From Azolla caroliniana (taxonomy: Eukaryota > Polypodiophyta): a stretch of DNA of 64,000 bases. The DNA is taken from assembly GCA_043228905.1 (NCBI GenBank), contig JBHGNT010000008.1, positions 7,130,001 through 7,194,000 on the forward strand, read 5' to 3'. Of this stretch, positions 37,740-46,774 are shown piece by piece. Made by a program: the position numbers and the translations under genes. Numbering within the stretch: position 1 is the first letter of the stretch; each line of letters begins with the position of its first letter. The notes under the pieces were generated by a model. That model searched no databases and was not told the DNA's origin. It was given only the letters and a program-made list of their open reading frames with translations.

Positions 37740-38286
37740 GATCTTCGTCGGCTGTCCAGCCATTGCCGTTTCCGGCCACTATCTGGCCAATCGCTGCCGC
37801 CACTCGGCCACTATTAGACCATTGTCCGGCGGCTATCCGGCCACCACTCGACCGCTGTTCGGCTACTATCCGGCCAATTGCCACCACTCGGCCGTTATTC
37901 GTCCGCTGTTCGGACACCACTTGGCCGTTGTTCAGCCGCCACTCTGGCCGCTGTCAGGCCAATTGCCGTCGCCACTAGGCCGCTGTTCGGCTGCTGTCAG
38001 CCGCTATCCGGTCGCCACTCGACCACTATTCGGCCAATCATCGTTCGGCCACTTTCCGACCGCTATTCGACCATTTGCCGTTGTTTGGCCATTACCTGGC
38101 CACTGCTGGCCACTGTCTGACCAATCACCACCAGCACTCGGCCGTTGTTCGTCCACCACTTGGCCTCTGTCGACCATTGTCCGGCCAATCGCCGCAGCTG
38201 TCGGCCACTCCTCGGCCAATTGCCGCTGTCCAGCCATTGGCTGCTACTATCTGGCCTCCGGTCGGTCACAATTCGATCGTTGTTCG
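37740..38286. repeat. Degenerate GC-rich CGGCCACT-type repeat
   Basis: About 550 bases are made of variants of CGGCCACTATCCGGCCAAT and TCGGCCGCTGTTCGGC, with strong local periodicity but no fixed unit length. Stops are rare in several frames because of composition, which produces open frames on both strands. It ends exactly where the copia LTR at 38287 begins. Confidence 0.7.
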
Positions 38287-38612
38287 TGTTAGAAGTTATA
38301 ATTAACTAATTGGCTGTTGATGAGCAACTACTTAGTTAATTACTAAATAAAACCCCACACCCCAAGTTATTATTAGTAAAAGAAAACAGTTTTTCATATT
38401 AGTTGTATTTAAAAGCTTACCTCATTTTTCCCTCCACTTCCGAAGTTGGGGAACCTATTGTGTGTGCTCTCTGCATCCTAGCATCTTTTATTCATCACTC
38501 TTAGTTGTTGTATTTACTAACTTGTTTTGTTAATCAAAATTCTTATTGCTTTTCAAGTTATTCCATAATTCCTGTTTGCCATAATCTTGTATCTTGTGTC
38601 AAAATCTCTACA
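38287..38612 (+). mobile_element. Copia 5' LTR, 326 bp
   Basis: It begins TGTTAGAAGTTATAATTAAC and ends ATCTCTACA. TGGTATGAGAGC, an initiator-Met-type primer-binding site, follows at 38613. The gag of this element appears at 40485 after a nested gypsy LTR. No clear TATA choice is possible. This LTR differs in length and sequence from the copia LTR at 35890-36312. Confidence 0.8.
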
Positions 38613-38624
38613 TGGTATGAGAGC
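38613..38624 (+). other. Copia primer-binding site
   Basis: TGGTATGAGAGC follows directly on the LTR end. It differs from the common TGGTATCAGAGC by one base. A gypsy solo LTR is inserted at 38627, so the element was interrupted at its priming site. Confidence 0.8.
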
Positions 38625-38626
38625 GT

Positions 38627-40382
38627 TGTCGCGAAGTTTCGCGCGCGTGTGTTACTTGGGCGGGACCACGGGGGTCTCGGACTAGGGAGTACTCAAGGGA
38701 TAGAGAAGACCCGAGGTTTGCTTTATGACAATACTACTTCCCCACCCCTTCCCGAGCAAGGTCTCGTTCCCCTTTTGTTTTGTGAGGCCGGTGACTCTCG
38801 TTGATCACGACTCGTCGACCTTCCGAGATCACCGTACGAGCCAAGTGACCAAACGAGTACAAGCAAGATGAGCACTCAACATGAACGCGCAAGGGGACGA
38901 TAACACAAACACGAATGTCCGTATGGCTTTATGAGGAGGAGAGGTGCATGGGCGCGCCTGAACGCTCCCTCGTGACAAGACGTCGAACGTACGAGGAAGA
39001 CACAAAACACACGCACAAAATGCTCGTATGCCTTTATGAGGAGGAGAGGTGCATGGGCAAGCCCGAACGGTCCCGTCGTCACAAGACGGCCAAACGTACA
39101 AGGAAGACACAAACACACGCACAAATGCTCGTACGTCTTTATGAGGAGGAGAGGTGCATGGGCAAGCCCGAACGGTCCCCTCGTCACAAGACGGCCAAAC
39201 GTACAAGGAAGACACAAACACACGCACAAATGCTCGTACGCCTTTATGAGGAGGAGAGGTGCATGGGCAAGCCCGAACGGTCCCCTCGTCACAAGACGGT
39301 CGAACGTACAAGGAGGACATAAACACACGCACAAAATGCTCGTACGCCTTTTTGAGGAGGAGAGGTGCATGGGCAAGCCCAAACGGTCCCCTCGTCACAA
39401 GACGGCCGAACGTACAAGGAGGACACAAACACACATACAAATGCTCGTACGCCTTTATGAGGAGGAGAGGTGCATGGGCAAGCCCGAACGGTCCCCTCGT
39501 CACAAGACGGCCGAACGTACAAGAAAGACACGAATAAAGAAAGAAGGAGAGAAAGAAACACGAACAATAATGACCAAAGAGTTAAATACGTGTTTGATTC
39601 TAATGCAAGAGGACCCTTTATAAAATAGGGTTTTTATTTTATTTTTTTACAATGGCAACTTATAGTTAACCACAAGCTCAATCAAAACATAAATATTAAA
39701 TGCCCTTAGAGACAAGGCAAAACCGAACACGGCGAAGACGAACACACGAGCACCACCAAAATGCCAATCCCAACGAACCACGACCACCCGAACGGCAAGC
39801 ACACGGGCTCGCAACGACGAACGGGGCGGAGCAACGTCGAGCCAACGAAGCTTGGGCTCATGGCGATGGGGGGATGAAGGGGTATGAGATGAAGAAACGT
39901 GGTGAATAAGGAGATGAAGAGCTTCGAAGGAAAATTGGCGATAGTCTCCTCCTCCCAAAACGTCCCTCCAAATGAGCCCCCCTCGACCTCCTTTTATAGG
40001 AAAAAAAGAAGGGGGGGGTCGCCAAATTTGTCTTCAATGAAAAGGAATAAAATTCCTTAAATCACGCTACATTGTAAGACTAGATTCAAACCGTGCACCT
40101 CTAGGTAGTAGTCAATGTGACTATTCACTAACCCACTAACTCTTTCTTATATAATATGTAAGTCTATTTCTATAAATTTATAGCCTGTCTCCCCTCTACC
40201 CTTTATCTCACCTCTCTCTTACTTTTTGCACGAGCTTCTATACCTCCCTTTTACCCTTTCTTTTCCTTTTTATTTTGCATATGCACAATTAATTGCTTTT
40301 GTGTGCACACACATTGCACATGCACATTTTTGACCCCCTTTTCGCCGGTTTTTCCCACCCTCGAGCACGCCACATCATGACA
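38627..40382 (-). mobile_element. Gypsy-family solo LTR, 1756 bp, antisense, with minisatellite
   Basis: On the - strand it starts TGTCATGATGTGGCG at 40382 and ends CGAAACTTCGCGACA at 38627. Near its end it carries the family signature GAGACCCCCGTGGTCCCGCC. GCGT flanks it on both sides (38623-38626 and 40383-40386). A TATA box, CCTATAAAAGGAGG on the - strand, lies at about 39986-39999. The unusual length comes from a 105-bp tandem array at 38905-39535. A tRNA-like module lies at about 40078-40140. No internal domain is present. Confidence 0.8.
38905..39535. repeat. 105-bp minisatellite, 6 units, inside the solo LTR
   Basis: The marker TGCTCGTACGCC and its variants begin at about 38916, 39021, 39126, 39231, 39337 and 39442, a period of 105 bases with one 106-base step. 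Each unit has TTTATGAGGAGGAGAGGTGC, GCAAGCCCGAACGG and CACAAGACGG blocks. Because 105 is a multiple of three, long open frames run through the array on both strands. These are artefacts of the repeat, not genes. Confidence 0.9.
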
Positions 40383-40484
40383 GCGTCAGTAGTACGAAGC
40401 CTAGAAATATATCACCCACTCCATACTCTACTTTTGTTGTTCAAATATATATATACATAGCAAAAAGACAACCACCTCAGCATT

Positions 40485-40821
40485 ATGGCAAGCTCCACTC
40501 AAACAAGGAAATACTCGATAGATAAACTTACTACAAAGAACTACAGAATTTGGAAACCAAGGATGGAGCTACTACTTGATCTAGAGGAGCTACTTGAAGT
40601 CACCACTGGAACTTGTCAAGCACCGAAAAATACACAATCAGAAGCATGGAAATATTGGAAAAACAAAGACAAAAGGGCAAAACTTGAAATATTGCTACAT
40701 GTAGAAGACAAGCAAGCTGATGCCATTCAAAAACTCACAACTGTAGCAGAAATGTGGTCCAAACTAAAACAAATGCTTGAACCACAAGATGATGTACTAC
40801 TACTAGCATCTATACTCTTGT
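40485..40821 (+). pseudogene. Copia gag, first part, interrupted
   Basis: The ATG at 40485 opens SSTQTRKYSIDKLTTKNYRI, then WKPRMELLLDLEELLEV and EILLHVEDKQADAIQKL. This is the N-terminal half of a plant copia gag (DUF4219/UBN2). It belongs with the LTR at 38287-38612. The frame is cut near 40821 by an LTR-like insertion and resumes near 42126, so the protein is split. Confidence 0.8.
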
Positions 40822-41331
40822 TGTCATGATATGGCAAGAGTCGAACCCATGACCTTATGTTATATGGGTCGAGCTCTTGACCATTATACCATCTATTGTA
40901 ATACGTAAGATATTATTTTCATTTAAATTTTATTATAGGAAATTAATGTATATTCCAGATTTCTCTAGAACATTCTAGAAGCTTCAGGATTACTCCTAAG
41001 AACACTATAAAAGAAGGCACTAGGCATTATTTTGAACCAAATTGGTTAAATGCTAGTCTTAAGCCTCATAGCCATCTTGTACTTACTCTTCCTATAATAT
41101 ATCATCTGTTATCATCATCATCATCTCTCTCTCTCTCTCTCTTCTCTTCTCTTTCCTCCCTCTCGGGAGTCTTACGCAATCCCATCCTCTTAGTACTAAT
41201 AGTACTTCCCTTCTCTAGTACTAATTCTCTCTCTGTTTTAGTACTATTCCTGACACTTGCTACCCTGTTTCACATGTGTGTTTTGCAGGAAGAAGAAGAT
41301 GTTCTTACCTTCGTGGATACCTAGGAGACGT
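40822..41331 (+). mobile_element. LTR-like insertion X with promoter elements
   Basis: It begins TGTCATGATATGGCAAG, like the start of the solo LTR at 38627-40382 (TGTCATGATGTGGCG). It contains an antisense tRNA-like module (40833-40897), a four-unit heat-shock element (40967-40986), a TATA box TATAAAAG (41006-41013) and a CT microsatellite (about 41128-41143). A second LTR (Y) is inserted at 41332, and the true right end of X cannot be placed. It interrupts a copia gag. Confidence 0.55.
40967..41013 (+). promoter_or_regulatory. Perfect 4-unit heat-shock element next to a TATA box
   Basis: Contiguous pentamers AGAAC, ATTCT, AGAAG and CTTCA (40967-40986) follow the alternating nGAAn/nTTCn rule without a mismatch. 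TTC at 40961-40963 lies just upstream. TATAAAAG begins at 41006, about 20 bases downstream, a spacing typical of heat-responsive plant promoters. The arrangement is seen directly; heat response is inferred. Confidence 0.7.
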
Positions 41332-42121
41332 TGTCGTGCCTTTCTGCGTCGAATTGTTATGTGAGTCGGGTGGGAACCGCTGGGGTTTTGGACTAGGAGA
41401 AAGAAGAATATGAGATAAGGCTCCTTATGAATGGATTCCAAGAAAGAGATATATTTGAAGGAAGATATGAAACTCGTGAATCCCACGAGTATAGTGTGTT
41501 AATTGATACTTAGAATGTAAGAGAGAAATAGATGGCAAAATTGTGAATCCCACGAATAGTTTTATCTTATTCAAACCTTATACAAATCAACCCCCCTATA
41601 CATCTTTCTCTCTTCCTTATATAGTGTTGGAAGAGTCTAAGTTTATCACATGCCAGTATCATGCTTTTTCTAACTTTAGTTTTCATGCACACTGCATGTG
41701 CATGTCTATCCCATCTTTTCTTTTAACTCGAGTGTGCATGAATAACTTTTTGTACTATGCATATCTAGAATATTTACATGGGATAAAATTTAGTATAACT
41801 TTAAAATTCATAATATGCTAGTATAGTGGTAAGGCTTAAAAATCGTTAACATGGAGGTACAGGGTTCGAATCCTGCCCTATGCATGTAACAATCTTTTCT
41901 TCTATTTACAAATTTGTCTCTTCATCCGGTGAGAGACTCTCACCGGTCTTCTTTATCCGGCTCTTGTCGGTTTTGCTTGATCCGGTTCTTACTGGGTCTC
42001 CTTATCGGTTCCTCCTTGCTGATTCCATCCTTCATCCGGTTCTCATCGGTTCCTCCTTGCCGATTCCATCCGGAGGGACAAAAATGTGATTTTCACGTAG
42101 TGTGTGAATTACACTACGACA
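41332..42121 (-). mobile_element. Gypsy-family solo LTR Y, 790 bp, antisense
   Basis: On the - strand it starts TGTCGTAGTGTAATTCAC at 42121 and ends GAAAGGCACGACA at 41332. The family end signature is present as GTCCAAAACCCCAGCGGTTCCC. ACGT flanks both sides (41328-41331 and 42122-42125). It is closely related to the + strand LTR Z at 53565-54287, although 41890-42085 (CCGGT-rich) is not shared. A tRNA-like module lies at 41819-41879. Confidence 0.75.
41819..41879 (+). other. tRNA-like A/B-box module (not a functional tRNA)
   Basis: TAGTATAGTGG resembles the A box of tRNA-Asp-type genes. CAGGGTTCGAATCCTG contains a perfect B box with a self-pairing T-arm. The acceptor stem does not pair and no CCA-side match is visible. 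It is probably a SINE-like or tRNA-derived module carried inside LTR Y. Confidence 0.5.
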
Positions 42122-42125
42122 ACGT

Positions 42126-42580
42126 AACTCGAAGAAGCCACCACTGCGGGAAACGAAATCTTAGAAGAAATGAAGATTGGGCTGCTATTGAGTAAACTTC
42201 CAAAATCCTGGAGCACATTTGTCACCATGAATAGCCAAGGTAATTCTTTGTCTGATTTGATTACCAAGATCCGCCATGAAAAACTTCGACAACAATTAAA
42301 AGAATCCACTCTGTTTCTGGCAATGACTGCATCATTTAGCAAAACACAAAAATCATCTTATAATAATAGATATAGAGCTAAATCAGATGCTTACAGAAGT
42401 GCAGAAATATCAAGTCCCAACAAGGTAAATGATGCTTGGAAAGCTTCAACAAAACAATCCAATGGTGGTTTCAAATTGATTTGCGGATATTGTAAGAAAG
42501 ATGACATACAGAGAGAGTTTTTCATTTCAAACAAGTTGTGGAAAACAAAAGACAATCACAAGCAAATAATGCAATTGTAA
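42126..42580 (+). pseudogene. Copia gag, second part
   Basis: The frame resumes with EEATTAGNEILEEMKIGLLL, then SKLPKSWSTFVTMNSQGNSL. It reaches a zinc-knuckle remnant, CGYCKKDDIQREF, where the usual GHxxxxC part is lost. It matches the C-terminal half of the copia gag begun at 40485. After 42580 an antisense copia LTR is inserted and the protease region is not seen. Confidence 0.75.
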
Positions 42581-42588
42581 AGAATCAA

Positions 42589-43035
42589 TGTTGATTCTTG
42601 TGTAGCAGAAGATATGTGTGTTATGTGTATGTGTGAGAGGAAAGAGGAGAGGAGAGAAACACAAGATGGATAAGAGACAAAATGAAGCACTCAAGAAGAA
42701 GGAGATGTATATTAATAAGGAGAATATAATAAATCAAAATGTAGCATTAGAAGGAGTCACAACCGACTTAGTATAAAGTAGGAGGGTGCTTTATATAAGG
42801 TCACCCTCTCTCTTCATTAACTTATTATAACTTCCACTCTCTCTCTAGAACCTTAAGGAATGTGAAGACTCATAGTCATTGGGAATATGGAACTCATTAG
42901 TTATGTGTCATAGAATATGATTCTATGACACATAGTTTAATGTGTAGGGAGTGGTATGACTCTTGACCTTTGAGTGCACATAGATTCTCAAAGGTGTGTT
43001 CACACGTTGCACTATGTTGAGCTTGATTCTCAACA
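42589..43035 (-). mobile_element. Copia 3' LTR, 447 bp, antisense
   Basis: On the - strand it starts TGTTGAGAATCAAGC at 43035 and ends CAAGAATCAACA at 42589. The purine tract CTTGAGGGGGCG (43036-43047 on the opposite strand) directly precedes it. A TATA-like TTATATAAAGC motif is present at about 42785-42795. It is the 3' LTR for the RNase H fragment to its right. Confidence 0.8.
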
Positions 43036-43049
43036 CGCCCCCTCAAGTT

Positions 43050-43476
43050 CAACTCGGGTCGGTTCCTTTTGCTTCATGACCGCTTCAGATGGTATCCGGT
43101 TTAGACGATCTTCGTTGTCCGTTTTGGCTCATACCCGATTCGGACGGTATCCGGTTCTCGCTTGTACTCCCCCTCAAGCTTGGCAAGTCAGGGATCGTCA
43201 ATCCAAGATCTGACATGAATTGCCAAAGCTTGTCAGCTCCTAGGGCCTTCGTGAAGATGCCGGCCATTTGAAGATTTGTATTGATGTGTTGAAGGTCTAC
43301 ATCTCCGGCTTGAACACGCTCCCAAATTAAGTGATAGTGCACTTCGATATGCTTCGTGCGTGCGTGGAACACTGGGTTCCGAGCCAGATAAATATTGCTC
43401 ATGTTGTTGCAGTAAAGGAGAGTCGGATCCTTGATGGGAACGCCTAGATCCTTCAAAATCCTCTTGAGCCATATGG
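43050..43476 (-). pseudogene. Copia RNase H C-terminal fragment, antisense
   Basis: On the - strand: LKDLGVPIKDPTLLYCNNMS, then NPVFHARTKHIEVHYHLIWE, QAGDVDLQHINTNLQMAGIF and TKALGADKLWQF. This is the conserved end of copia pol (CDNxSAI, NPVFHxRTKHIEVDYH, ADIFTKAL). The upstream part was cut off by the gypsy LTR that starts at 43477. The frame through the fragment is intact. Confidence 0.85.
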
Positions 43477-44120
43477 TGTCGTGAAGATTTCCGGCTATAG
43501 TGTGAAACCGGGGTGGAATAGGGCAAGTCGATGGTGTGCAACATGTGCACATGTATAGTAGGAAAACAGTGTATAGAATAAAGGGGGAGTATTTGTCCCA
43601 CATTGTAACGCCCTCCCCTCCTTGGTGTATAAAAGGAAGGGAGGGGTCTCTTGTATGGGGTTGCCCATTTTGAGTCGTAAGGGTATACCATTTTGTGGAG
43701 GGTCTTTCTTTTGTTAAGGGTTCCTAGGGTTAGTAACTTCCTGTTTCTTTTTTTTCTTCTTCTTCTCCTTCTTGAGAAGTCGGGCGCCACAACTATGGTG
43801 GCAAGGCAATTAGGTTGACTTCTTTCTTCGGAGCGTAGCCGGCTCGAAGCAAGGTTCTATCTTTTCCTTGAAATATATATATATAATCATATATGTTTGT
43901 GCATATTGATGTATTCGGTGGTGCCGGGAGCTTAGCCCCTTTGGTTTCCTGTGTATACGAGTCGGTGTCGCACGCATGGTCTCTCCCCCCTTATTCTCTC
44001 TCTCGTGTTTGGCTGCCTCGGGGTCGTGTCCGGAGTTGGTTTTCTTGGCATCCCTTTCTCCCTCGTCCGAGACCCCCGTGGTCCTGCCCCTTCTACACAC
44101 ACACGCGTAATAATGCGACA
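43477..44120 (+). mobile_element. Gypsy copy A: 5' LTR, 644 bp
   Basis: It starts TGTCGTGAAGATTTCCGG and ends ACGCGTAATAATGCGACA. It contains TGTATAAAAGGAAGG (TATA, about 43629) and near the end the family signature GAGACCCCCGTGGTCCTGCC. It interrupts the antisense copia RNase H. The flank before it is CATATGG, not the NCGT seen at other copies. Confidence 0.8.
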
Positions 44121-44124
44121 TCTT

Positions 44125-44142
44125 TGGTGAACCCGACGTGAA
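44125..44142 (+). other. Gypsy candidate primer-binding site (copy A)
   Basis: TGGTGAACCCGACGTGAA begins four bases after the LTR end. The same block follows the 5' LTR in copies B (- strand, 53457-53440), D (from 55726) and E (from 63430, one base different). Its conserved position just inside the LTR suggests a primer-binding site, though it is not the initiator-Met type. Confidence 0.6.
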
Positions 44143-44157
44143 GGGCGGCAAGGGAGA

Positions 44158-45594
44158 ATGGAGTTGGAAGAAGACAACTTCACGCAATTGTTTGTCAAAG
44201 CGGTGAGGGAGTTTGGACGAGCAACAACAAGAAGGGAGACGACGCAACAAGCTATTGAGCGAATGGTCGAAAGAGTCGGCCGTTTCAACGGGGACAAAGT
44301 CCCATTCTACTTGGAAGCCTACAACGTGGAAATGGAGGAGCGAGGCGTAGACGAGGCGTTGAGGCTGGGGTTCTTCTATCGGGTCCTCGCCGTCCGCATG
44401 CACATGGAAGTGAAGGAGCTCCGAGAAGCTCATAGTTCGTGGGAGTCCTTTGAAGAGGCGCTCTTGCAAGCATATGGAAGACGATGGAAGAGCCGGGGAC
44501 AACGCGGCTTCAACCAGTGGGTGGCATCGGTGAAGACCCACCGGGGCGCAACGAAGGCGTTCCGAGAGTTCGAGCGATGACTTGCTCGGCTCCTAGAGTG
44601 GGAGCAAGATTTGGTGGGGGCGGACAAAGTCCTGTTGTTTGTTAGGTTAATCGACCGAGCGGAACGGGAGGCCATCAGGATTGAGCTCGAAGACGAGGAC
44701 AGAGTGAATGGCCTAATGGAGGACTGGGCGAAGGTTGGAAGGGTATGCCAACGACTAGATGACAAGCGGGCCGAGAAGGCTAGGAGGAAGGTGCACGACG
44801 GTGCGCCATCACATCGGGAAGAGGTCAAATGACAAAGAGAGTCGGCAAGACTCGGCTTCGGGGCCAAGATTGCGGGGGCGTACGCAGCTCTCGAGGAAAT
44901 GCTCGAGGAAGAGGAAAGATCGAGACTGCAAGCCGACGCAGAGGAGACGGACCTGCCCCATGAGATGGCAGGAGATCGGTATGACGGTACCACGGGAGAG
45001 GGTGCGGAACAAAACTCCCTCTCAGCCTGCAGAGATAGAATGACTGAGGACAAGGCCGAGGTACTGATTGCAGAATCGGAACGTTGGGACCGGTGGTTTT
45101 GGGCGTGTCAGCCCGAAACTCCGGACATTGGAGAAGCAAACCCAGGCGGGTCTTGCGCGATCGGTAGGAAGACGAACACTGACCAGGAGGAGTCGATGGC
45201 TACGGACAAGGGTGCAAATAGGATGGGATATTCTATGCGTCTTCCCACACTTGCTCCCAAGACGATGGCAGTCGGGCCCGAGTGCCCACATGAGTCTCAA
45301 GAGGAGGAGGGCGGCGGCGGGAGACCGAGAATCGCCGGCAAGATGATGCGAGGAAGGAGCGGAAAAAAGCCCTTGGAACCGATTCCGGAGAACTCGACAT
45401 TCGGGTCCTTATGCCCACGTGAGACCGAGGAGATGGATGACGGTGATGAGGAGTCCTGGCACGATGCTAGCAAAGATGGATGGGAAATGGCCCGCGAAAA
45501 GGTCGACGAAGGAACCATGAAACGACCCGACCGGGGACCGAACCACGCGGCACTCCGATCGTGGATTGTTCGACCGGGGCCAAAATCGGCATGA
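44158..45594 (+). pseudogene. Gypsy copy A: diverged gag-only frame with two stops
   Basis: One reading frame runs from ATG 44158 to 45594, broken only by TGA at 44578-44580 and 44830-44832. The first third is recognisably the family gag: ERVGRFNGDKVPFYLEAYNV, WESFEEALLQAYGRRWK, KAFREFER, and VLLFVRLID. It is well diverged from B, D and E. The rest is charged and acidic with no zinc knuckle, protease or reverse transcriptase. Copy A therefore looks like a non-autonomous derivative that kept gag-like sequence and LTRs. Confidence 0.65.
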
Positions 45595-46130
45595 AAGTGC
45601 CGATACGGAAGAGGGTGCGGGACGAGCCGCCCTCTTTTACATGGGGAGACAGACTGATTGGGCGAAGGTCGAGAATCGGAGGGAGGTGATTAAGGGTTTG
45701 GAATGCGACCGGCAGGATCGGCATCGGAGCCGAAACTCCGGACATTGGAGAATCAAGCCCAGGCGGGGCTTGGTTCATCACAGACCGGATGCTATCCACC
45801 GACACCATTAAAAGGGTCGATGGCCCGGGACGAGTCGCTGAAAGACGTTACAAAATCGGTTACCCCATATCTTGATCGAAGACTTCGGCAGTTCAAGCCA
45901 ACGAGGCAATGTGAGTCCGAAAGAGAAGGGAGATGGAAGGGAAGCACAAGGGAGGGATTAACGGCGACGGGGGAGGGGAGAAACAGAAGAGGCGGTTGAC
46001 TGAAGTATGGGTCCTCCACACTCGTTCCCAAGACTTAGGCAGTTGCGTTCGAGGACCGACGGAAGGTGGCAGTGAGGAGGCGGAAGTCACGGCCGATATA
46101 ACCAATCCGGAGCAGAGAATGAAAGGCCAG
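44980..46130 (+). repeat. Diverged internal duplication in gypsy copy A
   Basis: Blocks recur about 615-620 bases apart in the same order. GAGAGGGTGCGGAACAA at about 44995 matches GAGGGTGCGGGACGA at about 45611. CCGAAACTCCGGACATTGGA at about 45112 recurs at about 45730. A third pair, CACTTGCTCCCAAGAC and CACTCGTTCCCAAGAC (about 45248 and 46019), is 771 bases apart. The copies are diverged, and spacing shifts between pairs point to later indels. Confidence 0.6.
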
Positions 46131-46285
46131 TCCTATGGGTTACCTCACACTGGGCTAGAGACTTCGGCGGTCGGCATTGGATCTGACGTAAGACCAAGAT
46201 ACTGACGGTGGCGGTAGGGGAATGGGACCCGACAGACCCAGACGAGAACCGGGCGGAGTGGACTTCCGGATAACCAGTCCGGAAG

Positions 46286-46701
46286 GAAGAGTGAGATGGA
46301 GACTCTACCGAAAGCACTCGGGCGTTCCGCGGAGCAGAGTCAACCTTCCGAAAACTTGCACAGAGAAAATAAAGAGAAAGACGGAGGAGAAGAGCTCGGT
46401 CCTAGCCTGACAACACTTCATCCTCGGCAAAAAAAGAGATCCCTTTTACGATTCCTCTCCCTCTCTTTTATAGCCCAAGGAGGGAGGCCGTTACAACTTG
46501 TTACATCATCTTTATTCCCTGTCCTTTCAGACAGAGATATGCCTCAATTTCCTACCTATCAAATCCGTGTGACCTAGGATATTCACATCAGCCGACTTGT
46601 ACCTAAATATGTACATTACAACAAAACTTGTGCCCGCGTGTAAGGGCCGGTTCGCGCACATCATTCTCCGATTCCGCCGAGGGACGGTTTTCTCAATGAT
46701 A
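46286..46701 (-). mobile_element. Gypsy copy B: truncated 3' LTR
   Basis: On the - strand it starts TATCATTGAGAAAACCG, a decayed TGTCGTGGAGAAAAC. It follows the 5' LTR of B (starting at 54863) up to CTCCATCTCACTCTTC at 46286, where homology stops against copy A sequence. The first 415 or so bases are present and about 260 are missing. The + strand block CTTTTATAGCCCAAGGAGGG (about 46465) corresponds to the TATA region. Confidence 0.75.
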
Positions 46702-46714
46702 TCTGCCCCCACCT
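46702..46714 (-). other. Gypsy polypurine tract (copy B)
   Basis: The - strand reads AGGTGGGGGCAGA directly before the LTR start. Copies D (TGTGGGGGTGGA, 61265-61276) and C1 (GGTGGGGTTGGA) have the same arrangement, so it is the plus-strand primer site of the family. Confidence 0.7.
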
Positions 46715-46774
46715 AACCGCGCATCCACCGATATGCACCAAAATAGACTCTTGCCGGAGAAGACCGGCCCGCGC

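Noticed and set aside
37402-38292. 296-codon + strand open frame
   Set aside because: It runs through pyrimidine-rich DNA and a degenerate GC-rich repeat; composition, not selection, explains the lack of stops.
38905-39535. CRISPR-like array
   Set aside because: Units are contiguous with no unique spacers, in a plant genome and inside an LTR.
38829-39623. Long open frames on both strands (up to 224 codons)
   Set aside because: They follow the 105-bp minisatellite unit of 35 codons in several frames at once.
41819-41879. Functional tRNA gene
   Set aside because: Good B box and T-arm, but no pairing acceptor stem and no clear anticodon arm.
43810-45053. Antisense open frames of 207-243 codons across copy A LTR and gag
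   Set aside because: They overlap the recognisable + strand LTR and gag and are shadows of them.
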